Assembly (NCBI RefSeq): GCF_000381085.1
Contig: NZ_KB905899.1
Location: 1,054,001-1,118,000 of the forward strand
From: Thiomicrorhabdus arctica DSM 13458
GTDB taxonomy: Bacteria; Pseudomonadota; Gammaproteobacteria; Thiomicrospirales; Thiomicrospiraceae
Reading direction: 5' to 3'
Length of the DNA: 64,000 nt
Below the pieces are notes generated by a model. That model was not told where the DNA came from, ran no database searches, and saw only the letters and a program-made list of their open reading frames with translations. The position numbers and the translations under genes were made by a program. Numbering within the stretch: the stretch's first letter is position 1; every line of letters begins with the position of its first letter. Below are positions 28,621 to 37,579 of this stretch, piece by piece.

Positions 28621-28756
28621 AATGACATCCTCTTTTACTCTTTTTGTTCTTGCTAGACAATTTTACAATGGGTAGAACATTTTGCATAAGACGATGGAGA
28701 AAACTCAAAACGACCCCTCTTCATTTAACTATGCAAAACATTCTTAATTCTAAATA

Positions 28757-28790
28757 CAAAAAAAGCCGTAATAATACGGCTTTTTTACAG
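28757..28790 (-). terminator. Terminator downstream of acpP
   Basis: AAAGCCGTA and TACGGCTTT stem with a run of T on the minus strand. It uncouples the very highly expressed acpP from fabF. Confidence 0.88.
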
Positions 28791-28810
28791 TACGTGACTG
28801 AACTTAAAAC

Positions 28811-29044
28811 TTATAAGTTCGCTTCAACGTAAGCTGTTGCTTGTGCTAATGTAGAAATATTTTCAGCTTCTTCATCAGGAATTTCGCAATCAAACTCTTC
28901 TTCTAGCGCCATAACTAACTCAACAGTGTCTAAAGAATCTGCACCTAAGTCATCTACGAAAGATGCATCAGCTGTTACTTGGTTCTCTTCTACACCTAAT
29001 TGCTCAACAACAATCTTTTTTACGCGCTCTTCAATATCGCTCAT
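28811..29044 (-). CDS. acpP: Acyl carrier protein
   Basis: This 77-residue acidic protein carries acyl chains on 4'-phosphopantetheine attached to Ser37 in [19 protein letters not shown]. It is the central partner of all surrounding Fab enzymes. It has a 165-base upstream gap and its own terminator, consistent with separate high expression. Confidence 0.98.
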   Translation of the reverse strand: MSDIEERVKKIVVEQLGVEENQVTADASFVDDLGADSLDTVELVMALEEEFDCEIPDEEAENISTLAQATAYVEANL

Positions 29045-29209
29045 GGAGTTCTCCAGTTTTTTATATGTTAAATGAATTATTAATTTTGACGTATTTTCGC
29101 TCTATACCGGGTATTTTTCAAGCTTTAAAAAAAAATACTTCAGCATTTCTCCCCAGAACCGTCAATTCGGCCTTAGAACAAAGGAGATCCACTCTTTTAT
29201 TAAGCGGAT

Positions 29210-29950
29210 TTAAACCATATACATTCCACCATTAACGTTTAACGTTTGACCCGTGATGTAAGCACCACCGTCTCCAGCTAAAAATGTCACAGCTTTAGCA
29301 ATGTCTTCTGGCTGTCCTAGGCTCTGTAATGGAATTTGGGCCGTAAGGGCAACACGTTGTTCTTCTGGCAAATCTTTTGTCATGTCAGTGTCAATAAAGC
29401 CTGGTGCAATCGTATTCACCGTAATGTTGCGTGCACCGACTTCTCGGGCTAAAGACTTACTAAACCCAATAATGCCGGCTTTTGCTGCAGCATAGTTGGT
29501 CTGTCCGGCATTGCCCATGACACCGACAACCGAAGCGATATTGATAATACGGCCACCTTTAGCTTTCATCATGCCACGTAAACAGGCTTTACTCATGCGA
29601 AACACTGACGTTAAATTGGTCTGAATAATATCATCCCACTCTTCATCCTTCATACGCATCAGTAAATTATCGCGCGTAATTCCAGCATTATTCACCAAGA
29701 TGGTGGGCACACCAAACTCTTTAGTAATTTCAGCCAATACGCTGTTAATCGTCTCTGCATCAGTGACATTCAGGCATTTACCACTACCTAAAGCGCCCGC
29801 TTCTTTTAAGTAAGCTGAGATATTTTCAGCACCTGATTGAGAAGTGGCCGTTCCGATGACTGTAGCGCCTTGTGACGCCAAGTCCAAAGCAATCGCTTTT
29901 CCTATTCCACGACTGGCACCCGTAACAAATGCGATTTTTCCCGTTAACAT
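29210..29950 (-). CDS. fabG: 3-oxoacyl-ACP reductase
   Basis: This 246-residue NADPH-dependent short-chain dehydrogenase has TGASRGIGKAIA at the nucleotide site, NNAGI, and the catalytic Ser-Tyr-Lys (IASVVGVMG, YAAAKAG). It reduces the beta-keto group in each elongation cycle. It stands between fabD and acpP in the standard order. Confidence 0.97.
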   Translation of the reverse strand: MLTGKIAFVTGASRGIGKAIALDLASQGATVIGTATSQSGAENISAYLKEAGALGSGKCLNVTDAETINSVLAEITKEFGVPTILVNNAGITRDNLLMRMKDEEWDDIIQTNLTSVFRMSKACLRGMMKAKGGRIINIASVVGVMGNAGQTNYAAAKAGIIGFSKSLAREVGARNITVNTIAPGFIDTDMTKDLPEEQRVALTAQIPLQSLGQPEDIAKAVTFLAGDGGAYITGQTLNVNGGMYMV

Positions 29951-30100
29951 GTTTTCCCTACCTATATTTTAGATATCTTTGATGTCTTTAATGCTTCACA
30001 GAATCGATGATGACTTTACAAAAACGCCATATGTCATCCTGCGTTAAATGATCTAAACAATTCTATCAATTTATAAACTTGGTTTTTAGAAATTTGCCGA

Positions 30101-31024
30101 TTATAAGCTGATTAAGGCTTTTTCAAAACTTACTTGGTCAAATACAGGCAACACAACCATCTTACGATCAATACGTCGATTCAGCCCCATTAGAACTTTT
30201 CCAGGCCCTAACTCATATAACATCTCAACGCCTTGAGCCTTCATTGCATTCACCGTCTCTACCCACTGTACGGGACGATACAACTGCTGAACTAAGAGCG
30301 TTTTGATTTCATCAACACTGCTCGCTTGTGAAAACTGAACATTGTGTAAAACAGGTACGTTTGGCATCTGAAACTCCATGGTTGCCAATTTTTCAGCCAA
30401 CTTATCCGCGGCAGGTTTCATTAATGAACAATGTGATGGGACACTGACGGGTAAAGGTACAACACGAGACGCGCCGGCTTCCGTCATTAAAGGCAATGCA
30501 ATTTCTACCGCAGCTTTATTGCCGGCAATAACCACCTGGCCTGGTGAATTAAAGTTTACCGCTTCAACAATCCCATCTACTTGTGCACAAACAGCAACAA
30601 CTTGCTCGTCTTCTAGCCCTAAAACGGCCGCCATAGCCCCTTGACCTGCCGGAACAGCTTGTTGCATTAAACGTCCACGCTCAGCGACCAACTCAATACC
30701 CTGTGCCAAAGTCATTACACCGCTGGCCACAAGCGCCGTGTACTCACCTAATGAATGACCTGCCATAAATGCAGGCGCACATGTCTTTTGCGCCAAAAGG
30801 GTACGATAAACGGCAATACCTGCGGCCAACATAGCGGGTTGTGTCACATCGGTTTGATTCAGCTTATCATCAGCATCGTTTTGTACAACATCCCAAAGAT
30901 CATAGCCCAAAACCGCAGAGGCTTCATCAAACACATCTTTAACCTGTGAATGAGATTCAGCAAGATTCGCTAACATACCGATTGATTGTGAGCCTTGGCC
31001 TGGGAAAACGAATGCATATGACAT
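30101..31024 (-). CDS. fabD: Malonyl-CoA-ACP transacylase
   Basis: This 307-residue enzyme loads malonate onto ACP. The nucleophile Ser is in AGHSLGEYTAL and the partner His in PVSVPSHCSLM, with FPGQGSQ at the N-terminus. A decayed iterated palindrome (ACCTGGCCTGGT, 30534-30545) encodes part of SPGQVV. Confidence 0.97.
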   Translation of the reverse strand: MSYAFVFPGQGSQSIGMLANLAESHSQVKDVFDEASAVLGYDLWDVVQNDADDKLNQTDVTQPAMLAAGIAVYRTLLAQKTCAPAFMAGHSLGEYTALVASGVMTLAQGIELVAERGRLMQQAVPAGQGAMAAVLGLEDEQVVAVCAQVDGIVEAVNFNSPGQVVIAGNKAAVEIALPLMTEAGASRVVPLPVSVPSHCSLMKPAADKLAEKLATMEFQMPNVPVLHNVQFSQASSVDEIKTLLVQQLYRPVQWVETVNAMKAQGVEMLYELGPGKVLMGLNRRIDRKMVVLPVFDQVSFEKALISL

Positions 31025-31126
31025 AGTTAAATCCTACTTAATTTTATATCTGACGTGGGTAGAACCTTTTAATTGAATCCATTAAGAGATTCTACCTATT
31101 GAATATGAATGACTAACAAACTTAGA

Positions 31127-32104
31127 CTAATAGCGAATAAGGGCTGACCCCCAAGTGAATCCACCACCAAACGCTTCTAACAACAGCAATTGGTCTCTTT
31201 GAATTCGACCATCACGGATCGCTTCATCCAGTGCGAGCGGTATCGAAGCACTAGAAGTGTTCGCATGCTTGTGTACCGTAATGACGGTTTGATCATCCGT
31301 TAGTTTTAACTTTTTAGCGGTTCCTTTGATAATTCGCAGGTTGGCTTGGTGTGGAACTAACCAATCAATATCTTCTTTCTGCATGCCATTCGCATCCAGC
31401 GTCTCACTTGCAATACGACTCAAGGTATTCACGGCCATCTTAAAGACTTCATTACCTTTCATCTGCATTGAGCGTTCCGCCACAGAATCTGTTTGAGGCA
31501 GTTTTGATGGCCCTGAAGGGACGTGTAACAACTCTTCGTATTGTCCATCTGCATGAATATGAGTAGACAATATACCTTCATGTGCAGAAGCTTCTAAAAT
31601 AACGGCACCCGCACCGTCACCAAACAGGACACAAGTGTTGCGATCACTCCAATCCGTTATTCTTGAAAGCGTTTCTGCACCCACGACTAAAGCGCGTTTC
31701 GACATACCAGTTTTAATAAACTGATCAGCAACACTTAAGCCATACACAAAACCAGAACAAACAGCCTGAACATCAAATGCAGGACAACCATGAATATTTA
31801 AACGAGCCTGTAATAAACAAGCGGTACTTGGGAATATTTTGTCTGGTGTGGTCGTAGCAACAATGATTAAATCAATTGTGCTGACATCGATGCCCGACAT
31901 TTCAAGCGCTTTTAAAGTCGCTTGTTCAGCCAAATCACAAGTAGTTTGGCCTTCGGCTGCGATATGACGTTGCTGGATTCCGGTGCGTTCACGGATCCAC
32001 TCATCATTGGTATCAACCATCTTTTCAAGGTCAGCATTGGTTAGAATTTTTTCAGGTAAGTAGCCACCGGTACCGATGATACGACTATAGATTTTTGTGT
32101 TCAT
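31127..32104 (-). CDS. fabH: 3-oxoacyl-ACP synthase III
   Basis: This 325-residue initiating condensing enzyme has Cys in DVQAVCSGF, His in [10 protein letters not shown] and Asn in [10 protein letters not shown], the full triad. It condenses acetyl-CoA with malonyl-ACP. It lies between plsX and fabD. Confidence 0.97.
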   Translation of the reverse strand: MNTKIYSRIIGTGGYLPEKILTNADLEKMVDTNDEWIRERTGIQQRHIAAEGQTTCDLAEQATLKALEMSGIDVSTIDLIIVATTTPDKIFPSTACLLQARLNIHGCPAFDVQAVCSGFVYGLSVADQFIKTGMSKRALVVGAETLSRITDWSDRNTCVLFGDGAGAVILEASAHEGILSTHIHADGQYEELLHVPSGPSKLPQTDSVAERSMQMKGNEVFKMAVNTLSRIASETLDANGMQKEDIDWLVPHQANLRIIKGTAKKLKLTDDQTVITVHKHANTSSASIPLALDEAIRDGRIQRDQLLLLEAFGGGFTWGSALIRY

Positions 32105-32194
32105 AAACTACTCAACATATATTCAACATAAAGGGAGACTAAAAATGATCATATTCTGACCTTAAAAGGCCAAACAATATAACCTCAACTTGAT

Positions 32195-33229
32195 CTATGC
32201 TTTTGACTCAGAGAGCGTATTCTGCTGCTTAATGAGCTTAGAAACTTCTGTTGAAATCAACTCAGGTACATTTTTGCTGACTTCTAGCCTCGCTTCGGCA
32301 ATGGCGTAAAAATAAGAATCCTGGTCTGCACTACCATGACTTTTAATAACGATCTTACGCAAGCCTAATAAAGAAGCACCGTTGTATTTGGCTGGATCAA
32401 CTTTCTTTTTAAACGATTTCAGGACAGGATATGCGATTAATGCAACAACCTTTGTCAGCAGGTTCTTCTTAAAAGATTGCTTAAGATAAAAAGAGATCAT
32501 TTTAGCCACTCCTTCTGCCGATTTCAGTGCAATATTGCCGTCAAAACCATCACAAGCGACCACATCGACATCACCTTTAAAGATATCATCACCTTCTACA
32601 TAACCAATATAATTAATATCAGTGCCGCGAATGAGCTGGTGTGCATCTTTTATACGCTGATGACCTTTAATCTCCTCTTCCCCGATATTTAATAGCCCTA
32701 CTTTAGGCGAAGCATTATCATCTACCGCTTGTGCAAGCACAGAACCCATCATTGCAAATTGCGCTAACTGTTTTCCCGTACAACCAACATTCGCACCTAG
32801 ATCCAAAACATGGACATGGCCTTTCATGGTCGGCATACTCGTACAGATTGCAGGACGGTCAATATCAGGCAACATCTTCAAAACAAATTTAGCCACAGCC
32901 ATTAAAGCCCCGGTATTGCCTGCACTGACACACGCTTGTGCCTGATCATCTTTGACCAAATTCAAGGCGATACGCATTGACGATTGCTTTTTGTTTCTTA
33001 ATGCTTTGGAGGGGAGTTCACACATTTCAACAATTTGATCAGCGTGTTGAACAGTGATTCGAGAGACATCGTATTGATGATTAGAAAGTTCAGCATTAAT
33101 TAAGTCTTCTTTACCGACTAATATAATGTGAATATCTGAGAATTTTTTGAGTGCATCGATTGAAGCTGGAACAGTGACCACAAGTCCGTGATCACCGCCC
33201 ATTGCATCGATGGCGATATTAATAGCCAA
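32195..33229 (-). CDS. plsX: Phosphate acyltransferase PlsX
   Basis: This 344-residue enzyme makes acyl-phosphate from acyl-ACP for phospholipid synthesis. DAMGGDHG at the N-terminus, SAGNTGALMA, LGANVGCTG and ACDGFDGNIALKSAEGV are conserved. It begins 6 bases after the rpmF stop, so the two are co-translated, the usual link between ribosome and lipid supply. Confidence 0.97.
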   Translation of the reverse strand: MAINIAIDAMGGDHGLVVTVPASIDALKKFSDIHIILVGKEDLINAELSNHQYDVSRITVQHADQIVEMCELPSKALRNKKQSSMRIALNLVKDDQAQACVSAGNTGALMAVAKFVLKMLPDIDRPAICTSMPTMKGHVHVLDLGANVGCTGKQLAQFAMMGSVLAQAVDDNASPKVGLLNIGEEEIKGHQRIKDAHQLIRGTDINYIGYVEGDDIFKGDVDVVACDGFDGNIALKSAEGVAKMISFYLKQSFKKNLLTKVVALIAYPVLKSFKKKVDPAKYNGASLLGLRKIVIKSHGSADQDSYFYAIAEARLEVSKNVPELISTEVSKLIKQQNTLSESKA

Positions 33230-33235
33230 GATGAT

Positions 33236-33412
33236 TTAAGCCTTATCGTGAACGACTTTTTTGCCTTTGTAAAATCCATCAGCAGTCACATGGTGACGAC
33301 GGTGAACTTCACCAGTAGTTTCATCAACCGTTAATGTTGGTGCATCAAGTGAATCATGTGAACGACGCATACCGCGTCTTGATGGGGTTTTACGACTCTT
33401 TTGAACTGCCAT
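33236..33412 (-). CDS. rpmF: 50S ribosomal protein L32
   Basis: A 58-residue basic protein beginning [20 protein letters not shown] and ending [11 protein letters not shown], the full L32 length. It lacks the four zinc-binding cysteines found in some L32 forms, so it is the zinc-free type. A good AGGAGAT site precedes the ATG. It sits between yceD and plsX, where it is expected. Confidence 0.96.
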   Translation of the reverse strand: MAVQKSRKTPSRRGMRRSHDSLDAPTLTVDETTGEVHRRHHVTADGFYKGKKVVHDKA

Positions 33413-33441
33413 GGCAATCTCCTAAATTATAATCTTAAATT

Positions 33442-33957
33442 CTATTTTTTTAACCCTTGCAATATTGCAAAAGGATTAGGTTTTTCGCTATCATCAGCAG
33501 CCATTAAATCAATGTCATTGACGTAGTCTAGTGAACTTGTTTCATCCACCGGTGACAAAGGCACCGACAATAAAAGCTCATCTTCTACCCACTCATATGA
33601 AGACAGCTTAGCGTCATCTTCATTGCGTAGAAAGACTTCGATGTCTGCCGGTAAATCTTTAGCCAAGGCCAGCGACGTTGTAAAAACACCTTTAACTTCC
33701 GTTTTAATTGGGTAGCTAAACGTTTTTAATGAACGCTGACATTGTAAATCGAGTACCGTTTCTAACTTCATGATAAAAGCAGGAAATCTTAATGCCTTAT
33801 CATAAAAGAAATTCAGCTCTACCAAAACATCTCGATCTGCGGCAACAGTCAGCTCTCCCAGGCGTTTTAAACGGCTCTGGTTGACTCGACCCACGAATTG
33901 TTTATCATGGTTTACTGAGTTGATGGGATCGATGTATTCAGGTAGCTTGTCAAACAT
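33442..33957 (-). CDS. yceD: YceD/DUF177 family protein (23S rRNA accumulation protein)
   Basis: A 171-residue protein whose position ahead of rpmF, and the ECQRC-like segment LDLQCQRSLKTFSYPI, identify it as YceD. The family is linked to 23S rRNA processing; the mechanism is unknown. The N-terminus MFDKLPEYIDPINSVNHD aligns with other YceD starts, yet a strong promoter ends only 8 bases before this ATG, so the mRNA could be leaderless. Confidence 0.88.
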   Translation of the reverse strand: MFDKLPEYIDPINSVNHDKQFVGRVNQSRLKRLGELTVAADRDVLVELNFFYDKALRFPAFIMKLETVLDLQCQRSLKTFSYPIKTEVKGVFTTSLALAKDLPADIEVFLRNEDDAKLSSYEWVEDELLLSVPLSPVDETSSLDYVNDIDLMAADDSEKPNPFAILQGLKK

Positions 33958-33965
33958 AGCCGCGA

Positions 33966-33994
33966 ATCATACAGTCATCAATCGATTAAGTCAA
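33966..33994 (-). promoter_or_regulatory. Sigma-70 promoter of the yceD-rpmF-plsX-fab operon
   Basis: Minus strand TTGACT (33989-33994), 17-base spacer, TATGAT (33966-33971), then a GC-rich discriminator TCGCGGC. The predicted start site falls within 0-3 bases of the yceD ATG. Confidence 0.75.
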
Positions 33995-34151
33995 AAAATA
34001 ACGTAAAAAAACCTGCTTTTTTCGCAGTAGAATAGACATCGACTCAGAAACTTGAATCCCTCCCTTGAAAAATCGAGGGTAATCTAAGAACCAGTCGGCA
34101 TTTTCGCCTATTTTATCTTAAAAAACAAAATACTAGGTAATCATTCGTTTT

Positions 34152-34820
34152 ATGCATTCAAACCAACCCAACACAACGGTAGAAAAAGCGACCTCAATCG
34201 ATCCTCAAGCGATATCGACAGAGCCAATGCCTCGGGTAATTCTTGGCTCTACCTCCCTCTTTAGAAAACAACTGCTTAAAAAACTACACATGGATTTTAC
34301 ACAAATAGCACCTGACATTGATGAGACCCCCCTTGAAGATGAAACTCCAAGAGAAATGGTGCACCGCCTCTCTTTAAGAAAGGCTCAAGAGATTGCTCAC
34401 AATCACCCTAATGCCATTATTATTGCATCGGATCAAACGGCCGTTTTTAATGGTGTACCCGTAGGCAAACCCCATAGCGTTGAAAATGCCATTAAGCAGT
34501 TGAGTGATTTCAGTGGTCACTGCATAACATTCTACACAGGCTTAGTTGTTATCAATACGGCTACTCAACAAACTTACCAAACCCTGGACACCACTAAAGT
34601 CTATTTTAGAAACTTGAGTGAAAACGTTATTCGTAATTACATAGAGATCGAGCAACCCTTAAACTGTGCAGGCAGCTTTAAATCTGAAGGATTAGGTATC
34701 ACGCTTTTTAAACGCATTGAAAGCAACGATCCTAATGCCTTAATCGGCTTACCTTTGATTCAGTTGACCGATATTTTCTGTCAAATGGGGTATCCACTGC
34801 CTTTACAACCCGCTAAATAA
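34152..34820 (+). CDS. maf: Maf-like nucleoside triphosphate pyrophosphatase
   Basis: This house-cleaning enzyme hydrolyses modified or non-canonical nucleotides. Visible: ILGSTSLFRKQLL, DIDETPLEDETPREMVHRLS, IIIASDQTAV, GKPHSVENAIKQL and AGSFKSEGLG. The family start would be the ATG at 34227 (MPRVILGSTS). The first 25 residues are extra, and the true start may be internal. YceF-type Maf genes are normally next to rluC and yceD, as here. Confidence 0.9.
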   Translation: MHSNQPNTTVEKATSIDPQAISTEPMPRVILGSTSLFRKQLLKKLHMDFTQIAPDIDETPLEDETPREMVHRLSLRKAQEIAHNHPNAIIIASDQTAVFNGVPVGKPHSVENAIKQLSDFSGHCITFYTGLVVINTATQQTYQTLDTTKVYFRNLSENVIRNYIEIEQPLNCAGSFKSEGLGITLFKRIESNDPNALIGLPLIQLTDIFCQMGYPLPLQPAK

Positions 34821-34873
34821 TCCTAAACGCGTACTTATTCGCCAAGCGTCCTGAGTGGGCAACTCACAAAAAA

Positions 34874-34889
34874 TCACCAGGCCTGGTGA
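34874..34889. repeat. Highly iterated palindrome, copy 8
   Basis: A perfect 16-base dyad (C/G and T/A flanking pairs) in the gap between the convergent maf and HAD-phosphatase genes, where no other terminator is evident. Confidence 0.92.
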
Positions 34890-34913
34890 CTCTAAATGCC
34901 CACATCTAAAGCA

Positions 34914-35573
34914 TTAAATATGCTGCATTAACCAAAGGTTCAACTCTTGCAATGAATCCAACTGCGCCACTGGATTATATTCGGCCAACAGTTCCATTTG
35001 ATGCACGCCATGACTCAACGCAATGCGATCCATGCCGATACTTTGCGCCATCTCCATGTCAAATGTCGTGTCACCAATCATCACGACTTCATCAACCGAA
35101 AGAGCAAATTCAGCCAGAATTTGCTCCAACATCAAAGGATCAGGTTTAGAAGCCGACTCAACGGGGGTACGTGTCATATCAAAGTAGACACCAAACCCAC
35201 AGTCACCCAATACCTGATCCAAGCCTTTACGACTCTTTCCTGTGGCAATCGCTAATTTAAGACCACACTGCTTAAGGTTCAACAACAAAGACTCTGCGCC
35301 ATCAAAAACGTCCATTGGGACTTTACAGTCTTCTAAGAAATATTGAGTATAAGCCTCTGCCATTGCGACCACTTGAGACTGCTTCGCATTAGAATACAAC
35401 CCCAAAATAGCCTTCTCCAAACTCAAACCAATAATCTGTTTAGATTCATAATCAGATAAGACAGGAAAACCACACTCTCTTGCCGCCGCTTGAATCGAAT
35501 TCACGATACGTGCTTCAGAATCCATCAAAGTGCCATCCCAATCGAAAATAACGGCTTTATATTTTTTCACCAT
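34914..35573 (-). CDS. HAD-superfamily phosphatase (phosphoglycolate-phosphatase-like)
   Basis: A 219-residue phosphatase with the nucleophile motif FDWDGTLMDSE, motif II in LAIATGKSRKG and the final acidic motif MIGDTTFDMEMAQ. The helical cap after motif I places it with Gph/YfnB-like enzymes. It starts 74 bases after rluC stops, the usual gammaproteobacterial pairing. The substrate is unknown. Confidence 0.88.
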   Translation of the reverse strand: MVKKYKAVIFDWDGTLMDSEARIVNSIQAAARECGFPVLSDYESKQIIGLSLEKAILGLYSNAKQSQVVAMAEAYTQYFLEDCKVPMDVFDGAESLLLNLKQCGLKLAIATGKSRKGLDQVLGDCGFGVYFDMTRTPVESASKPDPLMLEQILAEFALSVDEVVMIGDTTFDMEMAQSIGMDRIALSHGVHQMELLAEYNPVAQLDSLQELNLWLMQHI

Positions 35574-35647
35574 GCTCTTGATCCTCTACATTTTTTAATA
35601 CGGCTTTACTTCTAAGTCACTTCAAAGCGGACTAAAAACTCTAAACA

Positions 35648-36595
35648 CTAGGATTTCGATAGACTTAAAGCTTCGATAATCTGGGTGAAATCGGCATACA
35701 TCGGTGCTTCCATTAACATCCACTCTCCCGTTCCCGGATGGGTAAAGCCCAGAAACTGAGCATGTAACGCCAACCGCTTCATGCCCATTGGTCGATATTT
35801 TTTATTGACCTCATGATCTCCATAACGATCATCTCCCAACAAAGGACAACCAAACGCCAAGGCATGCACCCTTATCTGATGCGTTCTACCCGTTTTAAGC
35901 TTAACAGAGACCAAGTCACACCCTTTAAGGTGTTGCTCTATTTTGAAAAAGCTAATCGCTACCTTGCCATCATCCGCCACCGACACCTTCCAACCTCCGT
36001 CGGGCAAATGATCCTTACGCAAAGGCAAGTCCACTTTCTGCACTTTTTTTGGCCATTGACCGGTCACAATTGCTAGATAACGTTTGTCCCACTTATCGGC
36101 ACGTATTTGAGCATGCAGCTCTTTTAAAATAGAGGCCTTCTTTGCAATTAATATACAACCAGAGGTATCTCTATCGATACGATGAACCAACTCCAAACGC
36201 TTAGCCAGAGGTCGCAATACACGCACCACCTCAATCAACCCCCAATTGATACCACCACCACCATGCACAGCGACACCGGATGGCTTGTTAATCACCATCA
36301 AATCATTGTCTTCGTACATAATACTGTCTTCAATACGCTTTAACTGAGCATAAGGAATATCGGATTCAACAATCTCAACCTTATCAGGCACGCTGACAGG
36401 CGGTATACGTACGACATCGCCAGCATTCAAGCGGGTATTCGCTTTGACACGACCTTTATTAACACGCACCTCACCCTTGCGGATAATTCGATAAATCAGG
36501 GTACGAGGCGCTTTACGCAAATGACGCATCAAAAAGTTATCAACTCTCTGCCCTGCATCTTCCTCAGTCACGTCTATTAATTTAACATTTGCCAC
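35648..36595 (-). CDS. rluC: 23S rRNA pseudouridine synthase RluC
   Basis: A 315-residue synthase with an N-terminal S4 RNA-binding domain (RVDNFLMRHLRKAPRTLIYR) and the catalytic HRIDRDTSG with its aspartate. Further marks are KRYLAIVTG and KTGRTHQIRVHALAFGCPLLGDDRYGD. RluC modifies U955, U2504 and U2580 of 23S rRNA in E. coli. It is divergent from rne across a long leader, as in E. coli. Confidence 0.93.
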   Translation of the reverse strand: MANVKLIDVTEEDAGQRVDNFLMRHLRKAPRTLIYRIIRKGEVRVNKGRVKANTRLNAGDVVRIPPVSVPDKVEIVESDIPYAQLKRIEDSIMYEDNDLMVINKPSGVAVHGGGGINWGLIEVVRVLRPLAKRLELVHRIDRDTSGCILIAKKASILKELHAQIRADKWDKRYLAIVTGQWPKKVQKVDLPLRKDHLPDGGWKVSVADDGKVAISFFKIEQHLKGCDLVSVKLKTGRTHQIRVHALAFGCPLLGDDRYGDHEVNKKYRPMGMKRLALHAQFLGFTHPGTGEWMLMEAPMYADFTQIIEALSLSKS

Positions 36596-36745
36596 TACTT
36601 ACTCACCCGTTGAAATCTGATTCTTAACTGCATTCGTAAACTGCATTTTATTGGCATTTAATATTAGACATTAATGCAATAAACAACCTCAATAACCTCT
36701 CTAAAACCCATTGATAATTCTGTTTTGAGAAAAAACTTTCACAAG

Positions 36746-36766
36746 TTATCCACAAGAATACCCACA
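36746..36766. promoter_or_regulatory. DnaA box pair
   Basis: TTATCCACA (36746-36754) is the perfect consensus; ATACCCACA (36758-36766) is a second site two bases off, 12 bases on, followed by TATATATATA. Confidence 0.5.
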
Positions 36767-37405
36767 AGGTTATATATATAAGGACTATTTAGTGAAATTT
36801 GCGACAGTTTACAGCCTGAAAGCGAGGTTGTCATTGCGCAGTTGGAAAATGAGTGATATATTTGCATGGCTTAAATTTGTAAGCGATGCTTTCGTAGCAA
36901 ACCATACTGACCCAAATGGTCTAATGAAGTAGCACGATTAACGTGAAAGAATTTTCAATACCGACAGAAATCGGCGGCCTATCAAACCATAGGAAACTGG
37001 AGCGCTTTTGTTCATACAAACCCCCTCCTAAGACGCTTAAATTTATTCTGTTTTATCAAAACTTCTGAGTCACACATCCATACAAGACACCAAAAGCCCC
37101 AACATCTCTCTTTTACATAAAACGAAAGAGGTTGTTGAGATAATTGACTGGCGCTACACTTAACTAACCTCACGAAAGGTTAACCATAGAGACATAAGAC
37201 GCCACGTCAATGATACGAGAGCTCAATCAAGCTGAAAGTATTGTAAAAAACAGACATTGTCTGTCGGCTAGAGCAAACAGCCCAATAATAATAAAATAAT
37301 GCATTTGCTCGATACCACTGTTACACAAAGATAGAACGATATTAATGAAGCGTAATACGGCACTTCATTTGCCCAGTGAGGCTATTGTAAAAAGATGCGA
37401 GACAT

Positions 37406-37435
37406 TGAACTCAGGACCAAAAATACCTGAGTTCA
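37406..37435 (+). other. Strong hairpin in the rne leader
   Basis: TGAACTCAGG and CCTGAGTTCA form a perfect 10-bp stem with a 10-base A-rich loop, 145 bases before the rne start. Confidence 0.7.
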
Positions 37436-37579
37436 CAGAAATAGTCGCAAAATACACTTTTTATTCTTGTCTAACAACTCGCCTATACAATACTTTTCAG
37501 ACCTCTGAGTAAGTTCTTTCGTCCGCTTTTCCTGTCTTCTATTCATGATGTCTCTCAGATAACCTAAAAAGAGAAAAGC

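Larger units (their letters stand above)
36596..37579 (+). other. 984-base rluC-rne intergenic region with structured rne leader
   Basis: No gene-like frame is seen. It holds a perfect DnaA box next to an AT-rich run (36746-36780) and several hairpins: CCGA/TCGG (36961), CCTAT/ATAGG (36978), ACAGAC/GTCTGT (37250-37264), GAGCAAA/TTTGCTC (37271-37310) and a 10-bp stem at 37406-37435. In E. coli the rne leader is about 360 bases and folds to mediate RNase E autoregulation; a similar role is likely here, by analogy. Confidence 0.65.
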
